From JAJKIV01 sp046725585 (lineage in GTDB: Bacteria > Gemmatimonadota > Gemmatimonadetes > Gemmatimonadales > Gemmatimonadaceae): a DNA stretch of 64,000 bases. Position numbers and translations under genes: made by a program. The notes below the pieces were generated by a model. That model saw only the letters and a list, made by a program, of their open reading frames with translations. It did no database searches and was not told the origin of the DNA. This document shows positions 43,053 through 51,579 of this stretch, piece by piece. The stretch is taken from positions 4,751-68,750 of the forward strand of contig JBKOYV010000411.1 of the NCBI GenBank assembly GCA_046725585.1, given 5' to 3'. Within the stretch, counting starts at the first letter, position 1, and each line of letters starts with the position of its first letter.

Positions 43053-44888
43053 ATGAAGCGCTGCCGGCGCCGGCGATCGCTGTACTGCCTCCCGTTTCTC
43101 ACCATTGCGGCCGTCACCTCGGCGACGGCGCAGGTGCCGCCAGCCACGCCCGGCGCTCCTTATCCCCGCCCGCCCGGGTCGTACGAAGTGGACGTCGAGC
43201 GATCCATCATGGTACCCATGCGCGACGGCGTGCGGCTCGCCACCGACGTCTACCGTCCGAAGAACGTCGCGGGGCCGCTGCCCACGGTCCTCATCCGTCT
43301 TCCCTACAACAAGGCGACGTATCGTGGCGCGAGCGTGCCCGCATCGTTCTTCGCGTCGCACGGTTACGCGGTCGCCGTGCAGGACGTGCGCGGCAAGTTC
43401 GCGTCGGAGGGACAGTATCGGGTCTACGAAGGCGACATGACCGACTGGTCCGACACATTCGACTGGATCGGCACGCAACCGTGGTCCACCGGCCGCATCG
43501 GCACGTACGGCTGCTCGTACCTCGGCGAAGGGCAGATCATCGCAGCGCAGCAGCGCCATCCCAAACACATCGCCGCCATTCCGCAGGCAGCCGGCGGGAA
43601 CATCGGACGAGTGGGGCGGCGACGTGAGTTCTGGGGGTCGGTGGAAGGCGGCGCGTTCTCCATCTCGATCAACTTCGGCTGGATGCCCGTCTTCGCATCG
43701 ACCGACAAGGGCGCAAGGCCGATGCCTAACGTCGACCTCGCGACGTTCTTCCGCACGCTCCCGGTGATCGACATGACCGACCGTGCCGGCTCGCCGTCGT
43801 GGGACTGGCGAAACTTCCTCGAGCGCTCGCCCGATGATCCGTGGTGGGACAAGCAGGGCTATCTCACCGGCGCCGATTCCGTGACCGTCGCCGCGCTGCA
43901 CGTTTCGTCGTGGTTCGACATGGCGCAGGAGGCGCTCGAGGAGGCCGAGATCTTCCGCAACAACGCGCTGAACGACCGGGCGAAGAACGGACAGTACGCG
44001 ATCATCTCGCCAACCGTGCATTGCGCGTCAGAAGGTGCAAGTAGCCAGACGAAAGTCGGGGACCTCGACGTCGGCGACGCCCGGCTTCATTACTGGGAGA
44101 CCTACCTCGCGTGGTTCGATCGCTGGCTCAAGGGCAACGAACACGCGATCGACTCGCTGCCGCGGCTTCAGTACTACGTGATTGGGCGGAACGAGTGGCG
44201 CAAATCCGACCGCTGGCCTGTAGCGGGGATGCGCGAGACGTCGTTCTATCTTCGAAGCGATGGCGGCGCGAACACGCGGAACGGAAACGGGCGCCTGAGT
44301 CTCGAACCGCCAAAGAGTGAGCGTCCCGACACGTTCACGTACGACCCGGGGAATCCGGTCCCTGCGCGCGGAGGCTCGATCTGTTGTACGGGGAACCCGA
44401 AGGACGTGCCCGGCTCGTTCGATCAGCCGGACATCGAGCAGCGGCCGGACGTGCTCGTTTACACGACCGACGCACTTCGCGACGGGCTCGAGCTCACGGG
44501 TCCGATGCGGGCCGTGGTGTATCTGAGCTCGGACGCGCCCGACACGGACGTCACCGTCAAGCTGCTCGACGTGTTCCCCGACGGCCGCTCGATGAACATG
44601 CAGGAAGGCATCACTCGCGTTAGGTACCGCGAGGGCTACGACCGTCCGCGAATGATGTCTCCCGGGAAGGTGTACGAGGTTCCCGTGGACCTTCATGCGA
44701 CGTCGTGGTACCTCCCGCCGGGCCACCGGCTGCGCGTGCAGGTCTCGAGCTCGAACTTCCCGCGCTTCGACCGCAACCTGAACACCGGTGGCCGCAACTA
44801 CGACGAGACGACCTGGCGAAGCGCGAAGAACACGGTGCACCACACGTCGGCCTACGCGTCGCGTCTGATCCTGCCGGTGGTCCGCTGA
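43053..44888 (+). CDS. Exported CocE/NonD-type alpha/beta hydrolase (peptidase S15 family)
   Basis: A 611-residue protein with signal peptide (to about residue 27). The N-terminal alpha/beta hydrolase domain shows MVPMRDGVRLATDVYRP, VAVQDVRGKFASEG and the nucleophile elbow TYGCSYLG (Ser155). The C-terminal half is the jelly-roll X-Pro dipeptidyl-peptidase domain (SDAPDTDVTVKLLDVFPDG, HRLRVQVSSSNFPRFDRN). It is close to cocaine esterase, glutaryl-7-ACA acylase and X-prolyl peptidases; likely an ester or amide hydrolase outside the cytoplasm. Confidence 0.9.
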   Translation: MKRCRRRRSLYCLPFLTIAAVTSATAQVPPATPGAPYPRPPGSYEVDVERSIMVPMRDGVRLATDVYRPKNVAGPLPTVLIRLPYNKATYRGASVPASFFASHGYAVAVQDVRGKFASEGQYRVYEGDMTDWSDTFDWIGTQPWSTGRIGTYGCSYLGEGQIIAAQQRHPKHIAAIPQAAGGNIGRVGRRREFWGSVEGGAFSISINFGWMPVFASTDKGARPMPNVDLATFFRTLPVIDMTDRAGSPSWDWRNFLERSPDDPWWDKQGYLTGADSVTVAALHVSSWFDMAQEALEEAEIFRNNALNDRAKNGQYAIISPTVHCASEGASSQTKVGDLDVGDARLHYWETYLAWFDRWLKGNEHAIDSLPRLQYYVIGRNEWRKSDRWPVAGMRETSFYLRSDGGANTRNGNGRLSLEPPKSERPDTFTYDPGNPVPARGGSICCTGNPKDVPGSFDQPDIEQRPDVLVYTTDALRDGLELTGPMRAVVYLSSDAPDTDVTVKLLDVFPDGRSMNMQEGITRVRYREGYDRPRMMSPGKVYEVPVDLHATSWYLPPGHRLRVQVSSSNFPRFDRNLNTGGRNYDETTWRSAKNTVHHTSAYASRLILPVVR

Positions 44889-44898
44889 GTCAGAGCAG

Positions 44899-45006
44899 GA
44901 TCAAGGGGTCAGGATCAAGGGGTCAGAGCCCTTGATCGTTGAATTCAAGGGCTCTGACCCCTTGATCTGCGTTTGAATGATGAAATAGGGGTCTGACCCC
45001 TTGATC
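44899..45006. repeat. Palindromic repeat, family E (long copy)
   Basis: Four GGGGTCAGAG/CTCTGACCCC-type units: two direct GATCAAGGGGTCAG copies, then GTCAGAGCCCTTGATC, its complement CAAGGGCTCTGACCCCTTGATC, and a last GGGTCTGACCCCTTGATCC. It can form a strong hairpin centred on GTTGAATTC. It lies between two convergent genes. Confidence 0.75.
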
Positions 45007-45009
45007 CGC

Positions 45010-45686
45010 CTACCTGACCTTGAAGCCAAAGCCGACGTTCACATAAACCGGCGGCACGGTCTCGTTGAATTGCTCCGTCTTGAGAAACCCGGCTCGCGTC
45101 ATGAGCTCCGTGCGGCCCAGCGTCACGCCGCCCGTCAGCCCGTAGTGAATCGTGCCTCCGGTCCCGCTATACCAACCATCCTTGGCGTCCGGATAGAAGT
45201 AGGTTCGGTACCAGTCCGTGTGCGTGATGCGCGTCGCCATGTTCTTGTCGATGCCCGCCTCCGTTCCCGCAAACCACCGCGGCCGATACACCCGAGCGTC
45301 CACGTCGTGGCGGCACCGATGCCTAACCCGCGGTAGATCGAGTTGCTGGTGCCGCGCGCACTCACCGCGGCCTCACCGGTGAGCCTGAGCGAACGCCACC
45401 GCACCGCCGACGTTCGAGCGCTCACGCGCCCGCGAAAGTCACGCGCGTCGAGTCCCGCGACTACCCAGCCAGCTTCGGCCGAGACCTGCGACTCACGCAG
45501 ATACGGCAGACTCCGCGCGACACCGATCGACCCCACGACGCCTGGGTCCAGCCCATAGCTCGTGTATGCCCACGTCGTGCTCGAGTCGAAGCGGACGACG
45601 TTCCACTGACCAGCCGCCCCGCGAGCGCTCAATGCAATGCAGGTGGTGGCTGCCGCCGCCATCAGGAAATGTCGGTGCGTTTTCAT
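45010..45686 (-). pseudogene. Exported beta-barrel-like protein gene with single-base frameshift
   Basis: The first frame (from ATG at 45686) has a signal peptide and barrel-like strands (VGSIGVARSLPYLRESQVSA, FRGRVSARTSAVRWRSLRLT) up to about 45300. The next frame continues DARVYRPRWFAGTEAGIDKN and ends in YVNVGFGFKVR with the terminal aromatic-rich strand. Adding one base to the CC at 45300-45301 restores a protein of about 225 residues. The start ATGA overlaps the stop of the upstream hydrolase remnant, so the two were one operon. Confidence 0.6.
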
Positions 45687-46500
45687 AAGGCCCCCGCCCG
45701 CGCCGTCAGGTATCCACGAATGAGCGACACCGTCCGCGCCGGTTGTGTCCAGTGAACGTCATGTCCTTCCCCCGGGATCACCACGAGCGAAGCGACAGGA
45801 TAGTCTTTCACCTGCTCCCGCTGGAGCGATTCGCCCACGACTTCGCTCCGGCCGCCCGCGATGAACAGCACCGGCGTGGTGAACCGGGCGAGGTTGGTGG
45901 TGAAGTCGTAGACCTGTACGCCCTTGGAGTTCTGCCCGCTTTCGGCGACGTAACGATTCGCTGCGGCTCCGAGGCGCCACACGGGTGCGGGGTCGATAGT
46001 CCGCTCGTGGAACCGCGGCTGCGAGTTCTTCATGCCGAGCAGCATCTCGTAATCCATGCGGGCGTGACCGTCCGCCGAGATGAACTGCGTGCTCCACGCC
46101 ATGTCGTTGAGCCACTCGGAGAACGGGTCGAGATCGCGGAGATCGTCTTTCAGGCGCTCGTACCTGGCGCCCGTCAGCGGCCCCGACTCGATCAGCACCG
46201 CGCCGGCGACTCGCTCCGGATGCAGGTTGATGTACTCGGTGGCGAACATGCCGCCCCACGACTCGCCGACGAGATACACCTTCCGTCCGCCCGAGTACTT
46301 GGCGACGATCGCGTCGAGATCGGCATCGTAGGTCGCAATGTTGAGCGTCGACTTCCCGTGTCGCTGCGACAGCCCGGAGCCGCGCTGGTCCCAGAAGACC
46401 AGGAAGTAGTGGTCGGCGAGGCTGTATCCATCGTATCGCGCCGCGAGCGGCAGCATGCTGCGGTAGTCCTCCGCGGACGCTGCCGAGCGCCATGTGCCAG
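45683..46500 (-). pseudogene. Truncated alpha/beta hydrolase (proline-iminopeptidase-like)
   Basis: The visible part begins inside the normal fold at SAEDYRSMLPLAARYDGYSLADH. It has FWDQRGSGLS, the nucleophile elbow VGESWGG and a C-terminal VIPGEGHDVHW with the catalytic His. The first strand and the HGGPG oxyanion loop are lost at about 46490-46500, where the sequence runs into a different gene. There is no start codon with a plausible leader. It is a deletion remnant that keeps most catalytic residues. Confidence 0.65.
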
Positions 46501-46941
46501 GGCTTGCCGGGCGACGTCGGAATCCAGCGCCGTGACGAAGTACGGCTCCAGCTCGGGGACGATCGTCAGGTAGGCATGGCGCAGGAGGGTCATCCCGTAG
46601 ACCCAACGCGCGTCCTCCTGGTTGATCGCCACAGCGCGAACGAACGTCGCGAGTCCAATGAAGAGCGCGACGGACATGAGGAGCGCGGCGACAAGGAGCG
46701 TCTCACGGCCAAACCCGGTTGCCTGAGCGAGTAGCGCGAGCGCGACCACGATTGCCGACAGTATTCCGATGAAGATCGTCGCTCGGCCGAACATCTCCTG
46801 GTACCCGAGGTTGCGGGACGACAGGAGGCTCCAGTGTTCGGTAGTGAGGATATCTACGGCGCGCGGATGACCGAGCCCACTCGCCGTGATGCCGCCGTCC
46901 GTCGGCGGGCCACCGTGTCCCTCCGCTTGCTCACTGGTCAT
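46500..46941 (-). pseudogene. Truncated two-helix membrane protein fused to hydrolase remnant
   Basis: From ATG at 46941 the frame encodes LTTEHWSLLSSRNLGYQEMF, two transmembrane helices (TIFIGILSAIVVALALLAQA and TLLVAALLMSVALFIGLATF) and VRAVAINQEDARWVYGMTLL. This is a recognisable uncharacterised family opening. Near 46500 it runs out of frame into the alpha/beta hydrolase remnant. The expected C-terminal part is missing, so a deletion has fused two genes. Confidence 0.6.
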
Positions 46942-47066
46942 TGAGTCTCCGATCTCCGAGCCAGAAACGGATCCGAGCCTCCGTTCCGCGCCGAATGGCG
47001 TCATATTCACGTACACTGCGGTCACGTACAGGGCGGGGTAGTGACGACGCATAACGAATACCGAAC

Positions 47067-47804
47067 GTGAAGGTTGCAGCATTCCAGGCGCCGCTCGACG
47101 CCTGCAAAGGCCTGCAGGCAATCCCGCTGATCCGCGAGCAGATCGACCGCTGCGAATCCCTTGGCGTGAGCTTCCTTTGTTGCCCGGAAGGCATACTCGG
47201 CGGGTTAGCGGATTACGCGGACGAGCCTAACGAGATCGCCATTGGCGTCGCCAACGGGTCCCTGAACCGCGTTCTCGCCCCGCTGGCCAGCGAGCGCGTG
47301 ACCACGATCGTCGGATTCACGGAAATCGATGGCGAGGGGCACCTGTACAACTCGGCCGCGGTGTTCGCACGTGAGACCGTCGGCGTCTATCGAAAGCTCC
47401 ATCCAGCGATCAATCACTCTGTTTATCGCGCCGGTCGGGAGCTCCCCGTGTTCACCATCGGCGACCTCGCGTTCGGGATCCTGATTTGCCGGGACTCGAC
47501 GTTCGCCGAGCCAGCACACACCCTGGTGTCGCGCGGAGCTCGGGCGATCTTCGTTCCGACAAACAATGGATTGCCGCCGGCCAAAGGCGGAGCGGAGCTC
47601 GTGGCCGAGGCGAGAAGCGGGGACATCGCCCGCGCCCTGGAGAGTCGTGTTTCGGTGATCCGTGCCGACGTGGCGGGAGTGGCAGGGAGCCTCGTGTCGC
47701 ATGGAGCATCGGGAATCGTGGGCCAGGCCGGCGCGGTGCTCGGCGAAGCGCGGCCCCTTGCGACGGAGCTCGTCATAGCGGAGATCGACTCCACACGGGA
47801 CTGA
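47067..47804 (+). CDS. Carbon-nitrogen hydrolase (nitrilase superfamily)
   Basis: A 245-residue cytoplasmic enzyme with the Glu-Lys-Cys triad: Glu41 in CCPEG, Lys110 in YRKLHP and Cys141 in LICRDSTFAEP. The LHPAINHSVYRAG loop after the lysine is as in amidase/carbamoylase branches. It should hydrolyse an amide, nitrile or carbamoyl group. Near-divergent from the truncated membrane gene, with overlapping upstream regions. Confidence 0.9.
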   Translation: MKVAAFQAPLDACKGLQAIPLIREQIDRCESLGVSFLCCPEGILGGLADYADEPNEIAIGVANGSLNRVLAPLASERVTTIVGFTEIDGEGHLYNSAAVFARETVGVYRKLHPAINHSVYRAGRELPVFTIGDLAFGILICRDSTFAEPAHTLVSRGARAIFVPTNNGLPPAKGGAELVAEARSGDIARALESRVSVIRADVAGVAGSLVSHGASGIVGQAGAVLGEARPLATELVIAEIDSTRD

Positions 47805-48188
47805 TCGCTGGCGTCAGGCGCGACCGCGCTCGTCGCGACCTGGTTTCAGGGTCATCGATTGACCCCACGTAGGTCTAGCGCCCGAAGCGCCTCGAACATG
47901 CGCCGTCGGGAGGGAGGCCTGCGATTCCCGAATCAGCGTCGGCAAGATCCGCACGCGTCGAGAACGGCTGTTCCGGGAATTGATATACTGCATCAACGTG
48001 CCACCTGGCCTGAGGGCTGGCGGCGGCTTCGAGCGCAGCCATCATGCTCGCAATGCTCGCTATGCTCGCTGACGACCACATAGATGCGCTCGCATGCAGC
48101 CGGGACACACGGTGTTTCGGGTGCGATTGCCTGTCGCCGGCACAAAAGCGTTGCTGCCGCCCGGGGCGAACTAGTAGAGCGTGTGTGA
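47805..48188. other. Intergenic region without recognisable gene
   Basis: About 380 bp of mixed composition. A short tandem of AATGCTCGCT-like units lies near 48045-48070. No open frame has coding character on either strand. Confidence 0.45.
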
Positions 48189-48319
48189 GATGTTGATAGC
48201 AGGCGTCCTAGGCCTCGTGGCCAGATTTGGCAACTAGGGCGCTCGGTGGTGCCTCGGCCCTCTCCACGTGTGTTGCCAAATCTGGCAACAGGGCCGTCGC
48301 GCGCCTGCTATCAACATCT
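48189..48319. repeat. MITE-like 131-bp nested inverted repeat
   Basis: Perfect 18-base terminal inverted repeats AGATGTTGATAGCAGGCG (48189-48206 and complement 48302-48319) enclose a second perfect inverted pair, CCAGATTTGGCAAC and GTTGCCAAATCTGG. No open frame. No target-site duplication is obvious. It lies just after the stop of the FAD oxidoreductase gene. Confidence 0.7.
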
Positions 48320-48343
48320 GGCAATCACTCCACGAGAGCGGGC

Positions 48344-49759
48344 TCAGACCGGTTTGATATTGCGGTTGATGCGGAACACGTTCTCCGGATCCCACCGCGT
48401 TTTGACCTGAGCCAGTCGCTGGAGCGCCCCGCCGAGCGCGGCCTCGATGCGGTCAGCACCATCGTCCTCGGTCAGGAAGTTGATGTACGTCCCGCCTGTT
48501 GAAAACCGCCGCATGGCACTCCACGCCTGACGCACCCACTCGACGTTCGCCTCGTCGTCTTCCGAACGCTCCCATGAGCCGGTGATGTTGAGCAAGTAGC
48601 ACGCATCGCGATTGCCGACCGGCGAATAGTCCTGGCTCAGCCGATTCAGCGCGCCTTCCATCTGGAACAGGACCACTGCCGAGTGAGGCGACCGGATTCT
48701 CGCCGCGTGCTCGATTACTATTTCGCATAACGCCGGTTCGATGCGGGGCAGGTATTCACTCTTCCAGTAATAGCGGCGGCCCTTCGGCTGCGTGGCGTCG
48801 AGCAGTGATTGCATCTGCACATACGTTCGACGCATCAGCACGTCTCCGATCGGCTTGCCGAAGGACTTGATTGGAGCGACGGCCTTTTCGCCTTCGTCTG
48901 GATCCCCCGTGTGGCAGGCAAGCACTGCGACGATCGGCGCCCCATGCCACTCTTCGGGAAGCCACGGTGCCGGCGGCGCCGGGCGCATGAACGCCACGAG
49001 CGTGAGCTCGGGCGGGGCTTGCTCGGCGAGCGTCGCGTACAGCTCGAGCACCCGCGGCGCCTCGCTCGCGGGCCAGGCGACGGCTCCGCCAACCATCTCC
49101 GGTCCAACGCGGTGAAGCATGTAATCGATGCCGGTCACCACACCGAAGTTGCCGCCACCGCCTCGCAGGCCCCAGAAGAGGTCTGCGTTCTCGTCGCTCG
49201 TCGCGCGCACGCGTCGTGCTTCCGCCGTGACGACGTCCATGCCGGCAACATTGTCCACGGTCCAGCCCCACCGCCGCGTCAGGTAGCCGATCCCGCCACC
49301 GAGCGTCAGTCCCGCGACGCCGGTGAGCGAGATGAAACCGAGAACGCTCGCCAGCCCGTGCAGCTGCGTCTCCCGATCCACGTCGCCAAGCAGGCAACCC
49401 GCCTGCGCGTGGGCAACCCGCCGGTGCGGATCGACCCACACGCCGCGCATGAGCGACATGTCGAGCATGAGGGCGCCGTCAGCGACGGCCAGCCCTGCGA
49501 TGTTGTGTCCGCCGCCCTTGATGCAGAGCAGGAGGTCGTGCTCGCGCGCAAACCGCACGCACTCGAGCACATCGGCGATGCCAAGGCAGCGAGCGACCAT
49601 GGCGGGCCTTCGGTCGATCATGCTGTTCCAGACGGTTCGCGAGTCCTCGTAACCCCCATCACCCGGGACGAGTACCGGTCCACGAAGCCGTGCCTTCCAG
49701 CCGTTGAAGGCGTCCTGCGGCAGGTCGATCTCCTCGCCGTCCACTGTTCTCGCTCTCAT
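48344..49759 (-). CDS. FAD-linked oxidase (berberine-bridge-enzyme-like)
   Basis: A 471-residue flavoprotein. The FAD-binding PCMH domain has the covalent-attachment His in KGGGHNIAG near residue 84 and VAGLTLGGGIGYLTRRWG. The position often holding a second flavin-linking Cys reads as Ser/Thr here, suggesting single covalent attachment. The C-terminal BBE motif is present (RWDPENVFRINRNI). It should oxidise a sugar or alcohol substrate. GTTAGGC (minus strand) lies about 28 bp upstream of its ATG. Confidence 0.9.
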   Translation of the reverse strand: MRARTVDGEEIDLPQDAFNGWKARLRGPVLVPGDGGYEDSRTVWNSMIDRRPAMVARCLGIADVLECVRFAREHDLLLCIKGGGHNIAGLAVADGALMLDMSLMRGVWVDPHRRVAHAQAGCLLGDVDRETQLHGLASVLGFISLTGVAGLTLGGGIGYLTRRWGWTVDNVAGMDVVTAEARRVRATSDENADLFWGLRGGGGNFGVVTGIDYMLHRVGPEMVGGAVAWPASEAPRVLELYATLAEQAPPELTLVAFMRPAPPAPWLPEEWHGAPIVAVLACHTGDPDEGEKAVAPIKSFGKPIGDVLMRRTYVQMQSLLDATQPKGRRYYWKSEYLPRIEPALCEIVIEHAARIRSPHSAVVLFQMEGALNRLSQDYSPVGNRDACYLLNITGSWERSEDDEANVEWVRQAWSAMRRFSTGGTYINFLTEDDGADRIEAALGGALQRLAQVKTRWDPENVFRINRNIKPV

Positions 49760-49787
49760 GGCGGCTCCCTATCGATCAATGGGTTGA

Positions 49788-49794
49788 GCCTAAC
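49788..49794. other. Orphan integron-like core box (GTTAGGC on the minus strand)
   Basis: On the minus strand GTTAGGC precedes the FAD-oxidase start by about 28 bp, where the right core of an upstream cassette's attC would lie. The 250 bp between it and the glycosyltransferase stop hold no clear partner box or arms, and no gene. Confidence 0.35.
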
Positions 49795-50041
49795 GCGAGT
49801 CGCGTGGCCCGGCTGCCCGGATGTTCCAGCCATGCGCGCGAAACCATTCGCCCGTGACATGTCGTCGAGCCTGCCAGGACGCCACCTAATTGTCGTGACA
49901 ATGGATGAGAACACCGTCCCCTCGAGCTCGCGGGGCCTTCTCGCCGATAATGGAGGCGAGTCGCTCGTCGGTCAATTTGATTTTCTGCGCGATCTCCAAC
50001 GCTAACGGCGAAATGTCCACGGCTACGCGGACGGCGCATCG

Positions 50042-51280
50042 TCATTCCAACGTCGGATGGCTGTGGCGTCGCGAGACCGGCTGCCGACTCATCGCGCTCG
50101 CGTGGGCGTCCTCGAGCGCGTCAACCTGTCGGTCCAACGTGTATCGCTCAGCTGTCGCGACGCCAGCCAGTCCGAGGCGACGCCGGAGTGGCGGGTCATC
50201 GCGAAGCCGGGTAATGGCCATCGCAAGGGCGCCAAAATCCCCGGGCGGATAGGTGAGGCAATTGACGTCGTGGCGGCAGAACTCGGCGTTGCCGCCAACG
50301 CCGGTCGAGACGACGACGCTTCCAGACGCCATGGCCTCGAGGGCCGTCAGACCGAACGCTTCGTGCTCGATCTCCGACGTGAACAGAGTCACTGCGGCTC
50401 TTCGATACTCCTCGGGAAGCTGTTCACGAGGCGCATACGACCACGAGACGCGCTCTGAAAGACCGAGGCGCGCGATCTCTTCCTGAAGCGCTGGTCCGAA
50501 TTCGGCGTCATCCGATCCGAGAATGCGGAGGCGAGTGGTTCGAGGAAGTTGCGCCAACGCCTTAAGCGCCGTGAATACGCCCTTTGAAATCCGCACACGG
50601 CCAACCCAGAGCAGCTCGTCGTTCCACGTGAATTGTGGCGCGCGATTCTCGAAGAACTGCGTCGGCAGCCCGGGTGGAATCACGCCGCCCGGGAGCTCGA
50701 CGCCGAAGTGTGCGTTTGCCCGCGACCGAGTGTACGCGCTGACGAAATAGAACGCCCCGAGCTTTGGAAGATCTGGGAGATCGGTCGGAATCCCGGTGAT
50801 CCGGGCGATCGCGCGGGAGCGATGGGGATGGAGGTCGGAAAGAAAGCGACGATGCCAACCATCGGCCCACGCTCCATACACGAGCCAATCATCGCCGATG
50901 ACGAACGTGAGCCGGTAGCCGAAGTCGGCGGCGGCCGCGATGAGATTCAGCGATAGCGCTCCCATATGCCAAAAGGACACTACGTCGGGCCGATGGGACT
51001 CGAGCGCGTCGGTCAACGCAGAGAGGTTGCGACGCTCTATGGCAACTGCTTCACGCAAGGGCGGATACAGGCCCTCCCCGTTTTTGTAGTACGCCCGCAA
51101 TGCGCCCGTGACAGTCGGACCGGTCGACACCTGGTGTCTCATCGTTCGCGGCCGATCAGTCGTCAATACGTGCACCGTGTGGCCGCGCGCCGCGAGAGAT
51201 GTGCACACGTCCCATGCCATCGCCTCGTACCCACCGGCGATGGGTGGTGGAAATTCGTGGGTCACCACGAGCAGACGCAT
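50042..51280 (-). CDS. GT4-family glycosyltransferase
   Basis: A 412-residue protein with two Rossmann-like domains. The N-terminus LVVTHEFPPPIAGGYEAMAWD is the acceptor-domain opening of GT4 enzymes. The C-terminal domain has LLWVGRVRISKGVFTALKAL, the EHEAFGLTALEAMASGSVVV motif (EAFGLTALEAMA is the usual E-x7-E nucleotide-sugar site) and VSTGVGGNAEF. It should transfer a sugar from a nucleotide donor. The start lies about 20 bp from the right core of the attC site at 51300-51397, placing it as the first gene of a cassette read leftward. Confidence 0.9.
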   Translation of the reverse strand: MRLLVVTHEFPPPIAGGYEAMAWDVCTSLAARGHTVHVLTTDRPRTMRHQVSTGPTVTGALRAYYKNGEGLYPPLREAVAIERRNLSALTDALESHRPDVVSFWHMGALSLNLIAAAADFGYRLTFVIGDDWLVYGAWADGWHRRFLSDLHPHRSRAIARITGIPTDLPDLPKLGAFYFVSAYTRSRANAHFGVELPGGVIPPGLPTQFFENRAPQFTWNDELLWVGRVRISKGVFTALKALAQLPRTTRLRILGSDDAEFGPALQEEIARLGLSERVSWSYAPREQLPEEYRRAAVTLFTSEIEHEAFGLTALEAMASGSVVVSTGVGGNAEFCRHDVNCLTYPPGDFGALAMAITRLRDDPPLRRRLGLAGVATAERYTLDRQVDALEDAHASAMSRQPVSRRHSHPTLE

Positions 51281-51299
51281 CCCAACTACTTGGTGTTCC

Positions 51300-51397
51300 G
51301 CCTAACGCATCAAGTTGAGCTGCAAGGGCACTTCAAAAGATGCAGCGCCGCAGGCGTTGCCTCCATGGGGCCTTGCCAGCTCCAACCGACGTTAGGT
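51300..51397 (-). other. Integron attC site (98 bp)
   Basis: Read on the minus strand: core ACCTAAC, inner arm GTTGGAGCTGGCAAGG, a variable centre, inner arm CCTTGCAGCTCAAC, then core GTTAGGC. The inner arms pair over about 14 positions with two unpaired G residues on one side, the typical extrahelical bases of attC. Length and layout match attC sites. The glycosyltransferase gene starts about 20 bp downstream in this orientation. Confidence 0.8.
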
Positions 51398-51579
51398 AGC
51401 CTGCCACGCAGGAGCAACCCGACCGACGCGAACCTGGTGACGAAAAAGCCGGCGAGTGCGCACATTCTGGTCGGAATGTGCAGCAACTTCGCGTTGCTTG
51501 CTCTTACGGCGGCGGGTTTCTCGGCTCTGTCAGGCCGCTTCCGTGCTGCCACGACCCTCTTGGGGTTTGGAGTGAATCC

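Noticed and set aside
48809..50005. 398-residue open frame opposite the FAD oxidase
   Set aside because: Shadow of a conserved flavoprotein gene; no domain and no ribosome-binding site.
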